Positions 33,897 through 43,369 of a DNA stretch of 64,000 nucleotides are shown one piece after another. Where the stretch lies: the NCBI RefSeq assembly GCF_013408175.1, contig NZ_JACBYW010000006.1, positions 1-64,000 on the forward strand, given 5' to 3'. The notes beneath the pieces were generated by a model. That model made no database searches. It saw only the letters and a program-made list of their open reading frames with translations, and was not told the DNA's origin. Source of the DNA: Actinopolyspora biskrensis. Its GTDB lineage: Bacteria; Actinomycetota; Actinomycetes; Mycobacteriales; Pseudonocardiaceae. Position numbers and translations under genes: made by a program. Within the stretch, counting starts at the first letter, position 1; every line of letters starts with the position of its first letter.

Positions 33897-35138
33897 GTGC
33901 GACACGGCTCAGATTCGAGCGGCTCCTCCGGTCCGAGCGGTTCCGGCGTCCTGGACCACGCCGACCCGCGTTCGCGGGAGAACGCGCCCCTGACGTCCGC
34001 CCCGTCCGGAGCGGAGCACCCGACGGCGCTCGGCTCCCCCGAGCGGGAACCGGCCGACGCCCCGCCCCGGTCGGCGCGGGCGAAACAGCGCGGACAGTGT
34101 CCCGGCCGGCTCCGCCTTCCGCTGCTGTGCCTGCTGCTCGGGATCGGGTTGCTCGGCTCCGTCGTGTGCGGAGTCGCGCTGGGCCCCACGGGCATCCCCT
34201 TCGGCAAAACCGTGGCGCTGCTCCACGAAGCACTGCGCGGAGGGGTCGTCCCCGCCGAGGACGCCGGGCTCTACTACATAGTGTGGGACGTCAGGCTGCC
34301 CAGGGTGCTGCTGGCCGCGGTGGTCGGTGCCGGGCTGAGCGCCGTGGGGGTCGCCACCCAGGCCATGGTGCGCAACGCGCTGGCCGACCCGTTCGTGCTC
34401 GGGATCTCCTCCGGTGCCTCGGTCGGGGCCAGCGCCGTCGCGCTGTACGGGATCCTCGGCGCGCTGGGGCTGTACGCCCTGTCCACGGCCGCTTTCCTCG
34501 GTGCGCTGTGCGCCACCGCGCTCGTCTACGCGATCGCCCGCACCTCGAACGGGCTGGCCCCGCTGCGACTGGTGCTGACCGGAACGGCGATGTCCTACGG
34601 GTTCTCCGCCGTCACCACGCTGCTGATCTTCCAGGCGCCGAACGGCAACGCGGCCAAGTCCACCATGTTCTGGCTGCTCGGCAGCCTGGGCGGGGTCACC
34701 TGGAGCTCGCTTCCGGTGGCCACGGTGGTGGTCGCCTGTGGACTCTGCTACCTGCTGCTGTCGGCCCGCAAGCTCAACGCCCTGGCCATGGGGGACGAAA
34801 CCGCCACGACGCTGGGGGTGAACCCCGCGCGCTTCCGCCGCGAGCTGTTCGTGGTCGCCGCCGCGGTGACCGGTGTGCTCGTCGCCGTCAGCGGCGCGGT
34901 CGGCTTCGTCGGGCTGATGCTGCCGCACCTGGCGCGGCTGCTCGTCGGGGCCGACCACCGCCGGGTGCTGCTGCTGGCTCCGCTGGCGGGCGCGGTGTTC
35001 CTGGTGTGGACGGACCTGCTCGCGCGGACCGTCGCCGCTCCCGAACAGCTCCCGCTCGGTGTGATCACGGCGGCGATCGGTGTTCCGTGCTTCCTGCTGC
35101 TGATGCACCGCCGCGGAAACACGCTGGGAGGCCACTGA
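33897..35138 (+). CDS. Cobalamin/Fe-siderophore ABC transporter permease (BtuC/FecCD family)
   Basis: 413 residues from the chosen GTG. After a roughly 70-residue Ser/Pro-rich disordered N-terminus come about ten membrane helices of the FecCD/BtuC fold, with VRLPRVLLAAVVGAGLSAVG, DPFVLGISSGASVGAS and GFVGLMLPHLARLL as family motifs. The riboswitch identifies cobalamin as the likely substrate. The frame is open back to 33711, but that GTG lies inside the riboswitch; GTG 33849 or 33897 is the realistic start. Stop overlaps the ATPase ATG (TGATG). Confidence 0.85.
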   Translation: MRHGSDSSGSSGPSGSGVLDHADPRSRENAPLTSAPSGAEHPTALGSPEREPADAPPRSARAKQRGQCPGRLRLPLLCLLLGIGLLGSVVCGVALGPTGIPFGKTVALLHEALRGGVVPAEDAGLYYIVWDVRLPRVLLAAVVGAGLSAVGVATQAMVRNALADPFVLGISSGASVGASAVALYGILGALGLYALSTAAFLGALCATALVYAIARTSNGLAPLRLVLTGTAMSYGFSAVTTLLIFQAPNGNAAKSTMFWLLGSLGGVTWSSLPVATVVVACGLCYLLLSARKLNALAMGDETATTLGVNPARFRRELFVVAAAVTGVLVAVSGAVGFVGLMLPHLARLLVGADHRRVLLLAPLAGAVFLVWTDLLARTVAAPEQLPLGVITAAIGVPCFLLLMHRRGNTLGGH

Positions 35139-35926
35139 TGGACCTGAGCATGGAAGGGGTCGACGTGTCCGCGGCGGGCGTGCGGCTCGTGCGGGACGTG
35201 GACGTGCACGTCGGTTCGGGCGCGCTCGTGGGGCTGGTCGGTCCGAACGGGAGCGGCAAGTCGACCACGCTGCGCTGCGTCTACCGGACCCTGAGCCCCG
35301 ACCGGGGCGACATCCGGCTCGGAGGCTCGGACATCTCCGCGATGTCCCTGCGGGAGAGCGCCCGCAGGATAGCCGCGCTGACCCAGGAGTCCCAGTCCGA
35401 GTTCGACTTCACCGTCACCGAGGTCGTCGAGATGGGACGCACCCCGCACCGCGGGACGGGGCGGGAGGCGAGGAACCACACCCACGTGGAGGCGCTGCGC
35501 GCCGTGGGCTGCTCGCACCTGGCGGAACGAAGCGTGCTGTCGCTGTCGGGTGGTGAGAAGCAGCGGGTGCTCATCGCGCGGGCACTCGTGCAGCGGCCGG
35601 AGCTGCTCGTGCTGGACGAACCCACGAACCACCTCGACGTCCGGCACCAGCTGGAGGTGCTCTCCCTGGTGCGCCGGCTGGGCATGACGACGCTCACCGC
35701 GCTGCACGACCTCAACCTGGCCGCGGCCTGGTGCGACCACGTCTACGTGCTCAGCGACGGGCGCGTCGTGGCGGGTGGCCCTCCCGAGCAGGTGCTGACC
35801 CCCGAGGTCGTCGGCGACGTCTTCGGGGTGCGCGCGCACGTCGTCCGCCACCCGGAGACGGACGCCCCGCAGCTGCTGTTCGCCCCGGCCACCGGCTCCG
35901 GTGTGACCGAACCGCCGAAAGGATGA
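35138..35926 (+). CDS. ABC transporter ATP-binding protein (BtuD/FecE family)
   Basis: 262 residues. Walker A is GPNGSGKSTTL, the signature is LSGGEKQRVLIARAL, Walker B is LLVLDEPTNHLD and the switch His is in LTALHDLNLAA. It powers the permease encoded just before it. Co-translated on both sides (TGATG and ATGA). Confidence 0.95.
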   Translation: MDLSMEGVDVSAAGVRLVRDVDVHVGSGALVGLVGPNGSGKSTTLRCVYRTLSPDRGDIRLGGSDISAMSLRESARRIAALTQESQSEFDFTVTEVVEMGRTPHRGTGREARNHTHVEALRAVGCSHLAERSVLSLSGGEKQRVLIARALVQRPELLVLDEPTNHLDVRHQLEVLSLVRRLGMTTLTALHDLNLAAAWCDHVYVLSDGRVVAGGPPEQVLTPEVVGDVFGVRAHVVRHPETDAPQLLFAPATGSGVTEPPKG

Positions 35927-36954
35927 GCCCGATCGTGCGCACCCAGCGAAAAACCCTCTTAGGCATCTCCCTGCTGATGTCCGGTGTCCTGCTGCTCGGG
36001 GGGTGCGGTGCCAGAGTGGCCACCGCCCCCTCCGGCGACGCCCCGGAACGGTTTCCGGTGACGTTGGACAACTGCGAGCGGCAGCGCACTTTCGACCGGC
36101 CGCCCAGGAAGGTCGTCACCAACGACATCGGGATCACCGAGATCATGTTCGCGCTCGGGCTCGAGGACAGGATGGCCGGTTACTTCCTGTCCGACGGGCA
36201 GCGCAACGGGGTGCGGAGCTCGCCGTGGTCCGCGAAGTTCGAACGGACACCGCACCTCGGCGAGGAGATCGGCATGGAGGGAGTCCGGGCCGCCGGGGCG
36301 GACATGGTGTTCGCGGGCTGGAACTACGGGTTCGGCGAGACGCAGCGCTTCACCCCCGAACGCCTGGAGGAGGCGGGGATCGACTCCTACGTGCTCAGCG
36401 AGTCCTGCCGGAGCGGTGTGGAGGACCGGCGCGGCATCATGCCCCCGTTGCGGGCGCTGTACACCGACATCCGCAATCTCGGCGAGTTGTTCGGGGTGCG
36501 GGAGCGCGCCGAACGGCTCGTCTCCGAGTACGAGAGCACCATCGCGCAGGCGCGCGAGAGGAACGCGGGGCGGGACAGCCCCAGCGTCTTCCTCTACGAC
36601 TCGGGTCGGAGCGAACCGGTCACCTCGGGAAACGGCGGGGCGGCCGATCAGATCATCCGCAAGGCGGGCGGGGAGAACGTCTTCCACGGTCTCGACGACA
36701 GCTGGACCACGGTCAGCTGGGAGACCGTGCTGCGCGCCGATCCGGACGCCGTGCTGATCAACGACTACGGCGGCAGGAGCGCCGCGGAGAAGATCGAGTT
36801 CCTGCGCGAGCACTCCGCCGTTTCCGAGCTCGACGCCGTCCGGGAGGGGAGGTTCTTCACCCTGCCCTACGCTTCCCTGGTCGAAGGGCCTCGCAACGCC
36901 TCGGCGGTGCGGGAGCTGGCCCGTTTCCTGGAAGACGTTCCCGCTGATGAATAA
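35923..36954 (+). CDS. ABC transporter substrate-binding lipoprotein (cobalamin-type)
   Basis: 343 residues. Lipoprotein signal with lipobox LLGGC, then the class III periplasmic-binding fold: a first lobe with KVVTNDIGITEIMFALGL, a long helix, and a second lobe with VLINDYGG. It would capture the corrinoid outside the membrane and deliver it to the permease. The third gene of a complete importer under riboswitch control. Confidence 0.9.
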   Translation: MSPIVRTQRKTLLGISLLMSGVLLLGGCGARVATAPSGDAPERFPVTLDNCERQRTFDRPPRKVVTNDIGITEIMFALGLEDRMAGYFLSDGQRNGVRSSPWSAKFERTPHLGEEIGMEGVRAAGADMVFAGWNYGFGETQRFTPERLEEAGIDSYVLSESCRSGVEDRRGIMPPLRALYTDIRNLGELFGVRERAERLVSEYESTIAQARERNAGRDSPSVFLYDSGRSEPVTSGNGGAADQIIRKAGGENVFHGLDDSWTTVSWETVLRADPDAVLINDYGGRSAAEKIEFLREHSAVSELDAVREGRFFTLPYASLVEGPRNASAVRELARFLEDVPADE

Positions 36955-37025
36955 TTTTCTCCGCTGCGGCCGGCGTGGGGTTCACTCGGCGGAACCTCTC
37001 GCGGCGGTGCGAGCTGCTCGGGTGA
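36955..37025. repeat. Dispersed palindromic repeat, copy at 37.0 kb
   Basis: TTTTCTCCGCTGCGGCCGGC followed by CTCGGCGGAACCTCTCGCGG matches the family's left arm. It directly follows the binding-protein stop. Only one arm is clear here. Confidence 0.5.
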
Positions 37026-37182
37026 TGATTCCGGCGCTGTCACGCCGAAGAAGCCCGAGCCCACCAACAACCCGAGCAGAAGCCCCCGACGAGGAGCAGG
37101 CACCGTCCGGACCGGTACGGCCGTCTCCGCTCACCCCGGACTGCCAAAATGTGGCGCGGGGGCCGCGGACTCGGAGGTGACC

Positions 37183-37695
37183 ATGATCGACACCGGCGAA
37201 ACGCCCGGCGGGGTGCGACTGCGACCGCCGCATCACCGTGTCGATCGACGCGCCGTTCTCTGGTGGGGCTGCCGAGCGGCCGTGGCGGTCGTCGTGCTGC
37301 TGGTCGCGCTGGTGCTGGCCGCGTGGTGGTTCACCTCCGCGCGAGGCGTCCTGCTGCTGACGCTGCTTCCCGTCGGGGTGCTCGGAGCCGGCTACGCGGT
37401 GGTCATGCCCTGGTGGCGCTACCGGGTGCACCGCTGGGAGACCACCGATTCCGCCGTCTACACCGCCAGCGGTTGGATCAGCAGGGAATGGCGCGTGGCC
37501 CCGATGTCCCGCATCCAGACCGTGGACACGGCCCGGGGGCCGCTGCAACGCGTGTTCGGCCTGTCCACCGTGACCGTGACCACCGCCTCGGCGGCCGGAC
37601 CGCTCAGCATCGACGGGCTCGACCACGAGGTGGCCTCCGACCTCGCGGAACGACTCACGATGACCACCCAGGCCGTTCCGGGAGACGCCACTTGA
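37183..37695 (+). CDS. Bacterial PH-domain (YdbS-like) membrane protein
   Basis: 170 residues, ATG with GGAGG five bases upstream. Two N-terminal membrane helices are followed by a bPH2 domain (YRVHRWETTDSAVYTASGW, APMSRIQTVDTARGPLQRVF). YdbS/YdbT pairs are membrane proteins of unclear function, linked in Bacillus to resistance to antimicrobial compounds. The stop overlaps the TTG of the next gene. Confidence 0.88.
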   Translation: MIDTGETPGGVRLRPPHHRVDRRAVLWWGCRAAVAVVVLLVALVLAAWWFTSARGVLLLTLLPVGVLGAGYAVVMPWWRYRVHRWETTDSAVYTASGWISREWRVAPMSRIQTVDTARGPLQRVFGLSTVTVTTASAAGPLSIDGLDHEVASDLAERLTMTTQAVPGDAT

Positions 37696-39329
37696 ACGAT
37701 CCCCACGCGGAGCCCGCCGCCGAGCACGACGGGCAGCAGCCGGAAGACCCCTTCACCGAGTGGCAGCGCCTGGACATCAGGAGCGTGCTCGCCTCGATGG
37801 GCCTGCTCGTCGTACCGATGCTGCCCGTGGCGGGGCTGGTGCTGTTCCCCGCGGACGGCTCGGTCGCGCGTCCGACGGCGGGCCTCGCGCTGGCCCTGGT
37901 GGTCTTCGGGATCGGGTCGGCCTGGTGGCGGTGGTTCTTCACCCGCTTCCGGGTCACCGCCGAGCGTTTCGAGCTGCGCCAGGGCAACTTCTCCCGCAGC
38001 TTCCACTCGATCCCGCGCGAGCGCATCCGGAGCGTCGACCTGACCGCTCCGGTGGCCCACCGGCTGCTCGGCATCGCGGTGGTCCGGATCGGCACCGGAC
38101 GGAAGTCCACGAGGGACTCCGAGCTCAGGCTGGACGCCCTGCCCACCGCCCGCGCCGAACGCCTGCGCGAGCAGCTTCTTCGACAGCGGAGCGCTCCCGC
38201 GGGCGAGGCGCCCTCCGAGCGGGGACCCGGCGGGGCCGCGGAGGGCACCGACCTGGCGCGGATGCGCCCGAGCTGGTACCTGTACAGCACGCTGACCGCA
38301 TCGCTGCTTCTGGTCACCTGGGCAGCACTCGGATCGGCGCTGAACACCCTGGGCGATCTGCTTCGGGCGCTCGGGATCACCTCCTGGCTGGTCGACCGGT
38401 TGCCCGGAAGCCCGGACTCGGTGCTGGCCGGGCCGTCGCTCTGGATCGGGGTGCTGGTGATCCTGCTGGTGCTGCTGGCCGGTGGCTGGCTCGGTGCCCT
38501 GGCGATCTCACTGGAGATGTGGTGGGGGTACCGCCTCTCGGCGGAGAGCGGGAACACGCTGCACGTCCGGCGTGGGCTGTTGACCACGCGGGCCGTGTCC
38601 CTCGAGAAACGCAGGCTCCGCGGGATCGAGCTGGCCGAACCGCTGCTGCTCCGGCTCGCCGGGGGCGGCAGGCTCACCGCCGTGGCCACCGGGCTGGGAA
38701 GCGGCAGCTCCGGTCGGTCCGACAACAAGGCGCTGCTGCCGCCCGCTCCGCGCCGCGTCGCGGAACGGGTCGGCGCCGGGGTCCTGGAACGCGCCGACGG
38801 CTCCGGTGGGCCGGGGAACCTGCGGCGGCATCCGCGCGCGGCGCTGCGCAGGAGGATGACGCGCGCGATGCTCGTCGTTCTCGTACCGGTCGGCGCGTCG
38901 GTCGCAGCGCAGCTGCTCGGCCCGCTCCCGTGGTGGAGTTCGCTCGTGGCGGTGCTCCTCGCGGTCCCGGCCGCGTTGTTCGCACTCGACGCCTACCGCA
39001 ACCTGGGGCACGACCTCCACGACGACCTGCTCGTCACCCGCCACGGAACGGGCGTGCGCAGGACGGTGCTGCTCCAGCGCAACGCGATCATCGGGTGGCG
39101 CGTCAAGCAGTCCCCGCTCCAGCGGCTGGCCGGTCTGGTGACCATGAGCGCCACCACCGCAGCGGGGGACGGCCACTACTCGGTCCACGACGTCGATCCC
39201 TCCTCCGGATTGGCTTTCGCGGACGAGGCGGTCCCCGGTCTGTTGACCCCGTTCCTGCGCGGTGGTTCCGCCGACGACGGAGCAGAGCGGGAACCGCCCG
39301 CCGAGGGCGGCGATTCCGCCGAGCGTTGA
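37692..39329 (+). CDS. Bacterial PH-domain (YdbT-like) multi-domain membrane protein
   Basis: 545 residues from a TTG that overlaps the previous stop (TTGA). It has three bPH2 units, each preceded by paired membrane helices: FTRFRVTAERFELRQGNFSR, YRLSAESGNTLHVRRGLLTT and LVTRHGTGVRRTVLLQRNAI. Partner of the YdbS-like protein; the pair is a common two-gene operon. Confidence 0.88.
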   Translation: MNDPHAEPAAEHDGQQPEDPFTEWQRLDIRSVLASMGLLVVPMLPVAGLVLFPADGSVARPTAGLALALVVFGIGSAWWRWFFTRFRVTAERFELRQGNFSRSFHSIPRERIRSVDLTAPVAHRLLGIAVVRIGTGRKSTRDSELRLDALPTARAERLREQLLRQRSAPAGEAPSERGPGGAAEGTDLARMRPSWYLYSTLTASLLLVTWAALGSALNTLGDLLRALGITSWLVDRLPGSPDSVLAGPSLWIGVLVILLVLLAGGWLGALAISLEMWWGYRLSAESGNTLHVRRGLLTTRAVSLEKRRLRGIELAEPLLLRLAGGGRLTAVATGLGSGSSGRSDNKALLPPAPRRVAERVGAGVLERADGSGGPGNLRRHPRAALRRRMTRAMLVVLVPVGASVAAQLLGPLPWWSSLVAVLLAVPAALFALDAYRNLGHDLHDDLLVTRHGTGVRRTVLLQRNAIIGWRVKQSPLQRLAGLVTMSATTAAGDGHYSVHDVDPSSGLAFADEAVPGLLTPFLRGGSADDGAEREPPAEGGDSAER

Positions 39330-39393
39330 GACACCCGCGCATCCGCTTGCCCGGTGGGACGGGCACCTCCCCGCCCCACCGGGTGGACCCGCT

Positions 39394-39585
39394 TCAGCGC
39401 TGCCCGCACTCCCCTTTGATCCTTTTCAGGAAAGCCCGCCACTGCGCGAGTTCCACGGCCAGATGACCGGCGGGACGGTTCTTGCTGTCCCGGACCCCGA
39501 CCGCGTTTTCCGCGAAACCCACCTCGACGCACTGCCCCTGCCCCTGAGTACGAGTGCTCCGGCGCCATGAAAAGAATTCGGACAT
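39394..39585 (-). CDS. DUF397 protein
   Basis: 63 residues with the DUF397 pattern: WRRSTRTQGQGQCVEVGF, AVGVRDSKNR and WRAFLKRIKGE. These small proteins pair with XRE/DUF5753 regulators in actinomycetes, sometimes described as toxin-antitoxin-like. It begins at the base adjoining the regulator's stop. Confidence 0.9.
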   Translation of the reverse strand: MSEFFSWRRSTRTQGQGQCVEVGFAENAVGVRDSKNRPAGHLAVELAQWRAFLKRIKGECGQR

Positions 39586-40434
39586 CTAGAGTTCTCCTAT
39601 TCGTGTGCTTATGACGTCCAACGATTCCCGCGGTTCGTGGGCGTACGCGCGTAAATGATCCATCATGGCGTCGTAGTTCGACAGCTCGTTCTCCCCTTCG
39701 AGGTACAAACCTCCGGCGTGCGTCTCCAGATAGACGATGTCGGGATCGATCTCGTCCGCGTAACGCAGAATCACGAACGGGCCCACCTGCGCCGGGTGCG
39801 CACGGGACTCCAGCGGCATGACCTGCAGCGTGATGTGCGGTCGCCGCGCCAGTTCCAGCAGGTGGCGCAGCTGATCCCGCAGCACTTCCGTCCCACCCAC
39901 CCTTCTGTGCAACGCGGCCTCGCCGATCACCGCCCACAATTCGAGCGGGTCCCGGCCGGTGACCCTGTTCTGGCGCCGTATCCGCAGTTCCACCCTGCGG
40001 CTGATATCCGGCTCGGAAGCCGCGATCAGGGTTTCCCTCGTGATCGCGTAGGCGTACTCCTCCGTCTGCAACAACCCCGGAACCGCTTCGAGTTCGAAAG
40101 TGTGAACCGAAGAAGCCTCGGATTCCAACCCGACATAGGTCGCGTACCATTCGGGAAGGACATCGCCGTAGGAATGCCACCAAGCGCGTCTCCTGGCGTC
40201 CCTGGCGAGTTCGAGAATCCGGTGCTTGGTGGCTCCGTCCACGCCGTAGAACTCCAGCAGCGCCGCGACGTCGCCGACCGTCGGCGAGCGCTTCGCCGTC
40301 TCGAACCGGCCGATCTTGGCCTGGGTGCAGTCGAGGTGCTGCGCGGCCTGCTGCTGGGTGACGTCGCGGGCGGCACGCAATCTCCGTAGCTCAGCCGCGA
40401 GTCTGCGTCGCCGGACTGTCGGACTCACTGTCAT
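39586..40434 (-). CDS. XRE-family regulator with DUF5753 domain
   Basis: 282 residues. An N-terminal helix-turn-helix (RDVTQQQAAQHLDCTQAKIG, SPTVGDVAALLEFYGV) is followed by the DUF5753 domain (VPGLLQTEEYAYAI, VELRIRRQNRV). It forms the usual pair with the DUF397 gene. ATG 40434 begins the conserved part. Confidence 0.92.
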   Translation of the reverse strand: MTVSPTVRRRRLAAELRRLRAARDVTQQQAAQHLDCTQAKIGRFETAKRSPTVGDVAALLEFYGVDGATKHRILELARDARRRAWWHSYGDVLPEWYATYVGLESEASSVHTFELEAVPGLLQTEEYAYAITRETLIAASEPDISRRVELRIRRQNRVTGRDPLELWAVIGEAALHRRVGGTEVLRDQLRHLLELARRPHITLQVMPLESRAHPAQVGPFVILRYADEIDPDIVYLETHAGGLYLEGENELSNYDAMMDHLRAYAHEPRESLDVISTRIGEL

Positions 40435-40569
40435 GTTCCCCAGTCTGCTCACCAGGAAAGCACAACGTAACCGGATTGTTACCCAGCGGACAGCGACATC
40501 GGCGCGGACGCCGCCGAACTGCTCGTCCACACCGTACGGAGGATTCGCGAGCGCTCCGGCGGGAACGGA

Positions 40570-42303
40570 TCAGCGTCCCGGGATGTTGCGCAGATTGCTG
40601 CGTGCCAACCGGACCATCTTGCCCACACCGCCGCTCAGCACCGTCCGGCTCACGGCCAGCGCGAACCCCTTGACCTGAGCACCGGTTATCTGCGGAGGCA
40701 GGGACAACGCGTTGGGGTCGGTCACCACGTCGACCACCGCGGGCCCGGGGTGGGAGAGCGCGTCGTGCAGCCCCACCCGCACCTCCTCCGGCCGCTGAAC
40801 GCGCACCGAGTACAGCCCCATGGCCCCGGCCAGCGCGGCGAAGTCCACGGGTTCGTGGTCGGTCCCGTGATCGGGCTTGCCGTCCACGAGCATCTCCATC
40901 TTGACCATGCCCAGCGAGGCGTTGTTGAACAGCACCACCTTGACCGGCAGGTTCTGCGTGCGCAGCGTCAGCAGCTCACCCAGCAGCATGGAGAGGCCAC
41001 CGTCACCGGCCATCGCCACCACCTGGCGGTCCCGGTCGGCGAACTGCGCCCCGATCCCGTGCGGAAGGGCGTTGGCCATCGAGCCGTGGATGAACGACCC
41101 GATCATCCTCCTGCTTCCGTTCGGGGTGACGTAACGCGCGGACCAGACGTTGCACATCCCCGTGTCCACGGTGAACACCGCGTCCTCGGCCGCCACGTCG
41201 TCGAGGACGTCGGCGACGTACTCCGGGTGGATGGGGACCTGCTTGTCCACGTCGCGGGTGTAGGCCTCCACCACCCGTTCCAGGGTGTCGGCGTGTTCGC
41301 GCAGCATCCTGTCCAGGAAGTCCCGATCCGTCTTGGTCGTCAGGTGCGGCAGCACGGCCCGGATCGTCTCGGCCACGTCGCCCTGCACCGCGAAATCCAG
41401 CGCGGTACGCCGCCCCAGGTGGGACGGTTCGATGTCGACCTGAACCGTGTTGGCCTGGGGCAGGAAGTTGTCGTAGGGGAAGTCCGTGCCGAGCAGCACG
41501 ACCAGGTCGGCCTTGTGCATCGCCTCGTGGCAGGCGCCGTAGCCGAGCAGCCCGCTCATCCCGACGTCGAAGGGGTTGTCGTACTGGATCCACTCCTTGC
41601 CGCGCAGCGCGTGGCCGACGGGGGACTTGAGGGTGTCCGCCAGCCGCATCACCTCGTCGTGCGCCTGCCGCGTTCCGGCGCCGCAGAACAGCATGATCCG
41701 CTCCGCGGAGTTGAGGGATTCGGCCAGCGCGCGCACCTGGGACTCGGGGGGCACCACGGTCGGAGGGTCGCTGTGCACGTTCCCCCGTCCGGTGGGATTG
41801 ACCGTCGTGCGCTCCGCGATGTCCCCCGGCATCACCAGTACCGACACCCCGCGCCGCCCCACCGCCGTCTGCAGTGCGCTGCGCAGCAGCCGCGGCATCT
41901 GCTCCGGGTGCGAGAGCACTTCGCAGAGGTGGCTGCACTCGTTGAACATCCGCTCCGGATGCGTTTCCTGGAAGAAGGCGGTGCCGATCTGCTCCGAGGG
42001 GATCTGGGAGGCCAGCGCGAGCACCGGGGCACCGCTGCGGTGCGCGTCGAACAGGCCGTTTATCAGGTGCAGATTGCCCGGCCCCGAGCTCCCCGCGCAC
42101 ACGGCCAGCCGCCCGGTGAGCTGGGCCTCGGCCGCGGCGGCGAAGGCCCCCGCCTCCTCGTGCCGCACGTAGACCCACTCGATGCCCGGAGTGCGCCGGA
42201 CGGCGTCGACTATCGGGTTGAGACTGTCACCCACGATGCCGTAGATCCGCTCCACGCCCGCTTCGACGAGCACCTCGATGAACTGGTCGGCCACTGTCGG
42301 CAT
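40570..42303 (-). CDS. poxB: Thiamine-pyrophosphate enzyme, pyruvate oxidase/dehydrogenase (quinone) type
   Basis: 577 residues. Three TPP-enzyme domains: the N-terminal pyrimidine-binding domain with the catalytic Glu in RHEEAGAFAAAAEA, a central domain, and the PP domain with MAGDGGLSMLLGELLTL and FNNASLGM. The overall pattern matches PoxB, which decarboxylates pyruvate to acetate and passes electrons to quinone at the membrane. ATG 42303; the preceding open frame lacks similarity. Acetolactate synthase is the main alternative. Confidence 0.87.
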   Translation of the reverse strand: MPTVADQFIEVLVEAGVERIYGIVGDSLNPIVDAVRRTPGIEWVYVRHEEAGAFAAAAEAQLTGRLAVCAGSSGPGNLHLINGLFDAHRSGAPVLALASQIPSEQIGTAFFQETHPERMFNECSHLCEVLSHPEQMPRLLRSALQTAVGRRGVSVLVMPGDIAERTTVNPTGRGNVHSDPPTVVPPESQVRALAESLNSAERIMLFCGAGTRQAHDEVMRLADTLKSPVGHALRGKEWIQYDNPFDVGMSGLLGYGACHEAMHKADLVVLLGTDFPYDNFLPQANTVQVDIEPSHLGRRTALDFAVQGDVAETIRAVLPHLTTKTDRDFLDRMLREHADTLERVVEAYTRDVDKQVPIHPEYVADVLDDVAAEDAVFTVDTGMCNVWSARYVTPNGSRRMIGSFIHGSMANALPHGIGAQFADRDRQVVAMAGDGGLSMLLGELLTLRTQNLPVKVVLFNNASLGMVKMEMLVDGKPDHGTDHEPVDFAALAGAMGLYSVRVQRPEEVRVGLHDALSHPGPAVVDVVTDPNALSLPPQITGAQVKGFALAVSRTVLSGGVGKMVRLARSNLRNIPGR

Positions 42304-42541
42304 CGCTGCTCCAACGAAGAGTGTCCACTGCTGGGCGGCGGGAACGCGCCTCCCGGGTGGAGCCCGCCGGGTGCGGCCTCCGCTCGTGACCGTCTCCGCA
42401 GTGATCCGTACCCGCAACTCGAGAAAGCGATCGCGGAGGAACCGAGCGAGAACCTCCCACTGCCGAGGGACGTAGCGTAACGATTCAGTCCTGCTTCGCG
42501 ATCTAGTCGTCGACCACGACAAAAACGATCTTGTGAGGGGT

Positions 42542-42718
42542 ATGGCGGTGAGCGTCCGCGTTTACACTCTGTCCGCTGTAGCGGTGACGATCTCGGCCGT
42601 GGCCGGGCTCCTGTTCGGGATGATGATCGCCACGACCGATTTCGACGCGGAACGTGCCGGCTCCACAGCGGAATCCGGAGCGGTGGTGATCTCCGACACC
42701 GAGGGATCGCGTCCGTGA
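42542..42718 (+). CDS. Small single-pass membrane protein
   Basis: 58 residues with one N-terminal membrane helix (VYTLSAVAVTISAVAGLLFG) and an acidic outer tail. GAGGGG lies immediately before the ATG, so the GTG six bases further in may be the true start. It precedes the peroxiredoxin gene by 28 bp. Family not recognised. Confidence 0.5.
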   Translation: MAVSVRVYTLSAVAVTISAVAGLLFGMMIATTDFDAERAGSTAESGAVVISDTEGSRP

Positions 42719-42746
42719 GCGAAGCGTCATCGGCTAGCGTCGAGGC

Positions 42747-43214
42747 ATGACCGAACAACTGTCCCCAGGCGATGTCGCCCCCGATTTCACACTGTCCGAT
42801 GCCGACGGCGGTTCCGTGACGCTGTCGGGCTACCGGGGAAGCCCCGTGGTCGTGTACTTCTACCCGGCCGCGGGCACTCCCGGATGCACCAAGGAGGCCT
42901 GTGACTTCAGGGACAGCCTCGCCGACCTGGAAGGGGCCGGATTCGCGGTGCTCGGCATCTCGCCGGACAAGCCCGGCAAGCTCGCCGAGTTCCGCGAATC
43001 CGAGGGACTCACCTTCCCGCTGCTCTCCGACCCCGACCACGCGGTCATGAGCGAGTGGGGCGCCTACGGTGAGAAGAACAACTACGGCAAGATCGTGCAG
43101 GGCGTGATCCGTTCCACGTTCGTGGTGGACGCGGACGGCAAGATCCAGCAGGCGATGTACAACGTCAAGGCGACCGGTCACGTCGACCGGCTGCGCCGCG
43201 AGATCGGAGTCTGA
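42747..43214 (+). CDS. bcp: Peroxiredoxin, BCP/PrxQ family (thiol peroxidase)
   Basis: 155 residues, thioredoxin fold. GTPGCTKEACDFRD carries both the peroxidatic and the resolving Cys of the atypical two-Cys BCP type. It reduces hydroperoxides in the cytoplasm. Length matches the family. Confidence 0.93.
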   Translation: MTEQLSPGDVAPDFTLSDADGGSVTLSGYRGSPVVVYFYPAAGTPGCTKEACDFRDSLADLEGAGFAVLGISPDKPGKLAEFRESEGLTFPLLSDPDHAVMSEWGAYGEKNNYGKIVQGVIRSTFVVDADGKIQQAMYNVKATGHVDRLRREIGV

Positions 43215-43261
43215 CCGGAGTTCGCTCCGGTTCCGGCGGGGCCCGTTCCCGGCGCGGGCCC
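43214..43261 (+). terminator. Tandem hairpins after the peroxiredoxin gene
   Basis: ACCGGAG-TTCG-CTCCGGT (43214-43231) starts inside the stop codon and carries a stable TTCG tetraloop. A second stem GGGCCCG/CGGGCCC follows (43239-43261). No U-tract, typical for high-GC actinomycetes. Confidence 0.55.
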
Positions 43262-43369
43262 GACGCTACCCCGCTCGACTCCGTCCGCTCCCGGTGTGGA
43301 ACCGCGGCGAGCTCCCGCGGGTGTTCCCGCCGAGCGGTCGTCTACGACGACCCGAACGGAAAACCTCGA

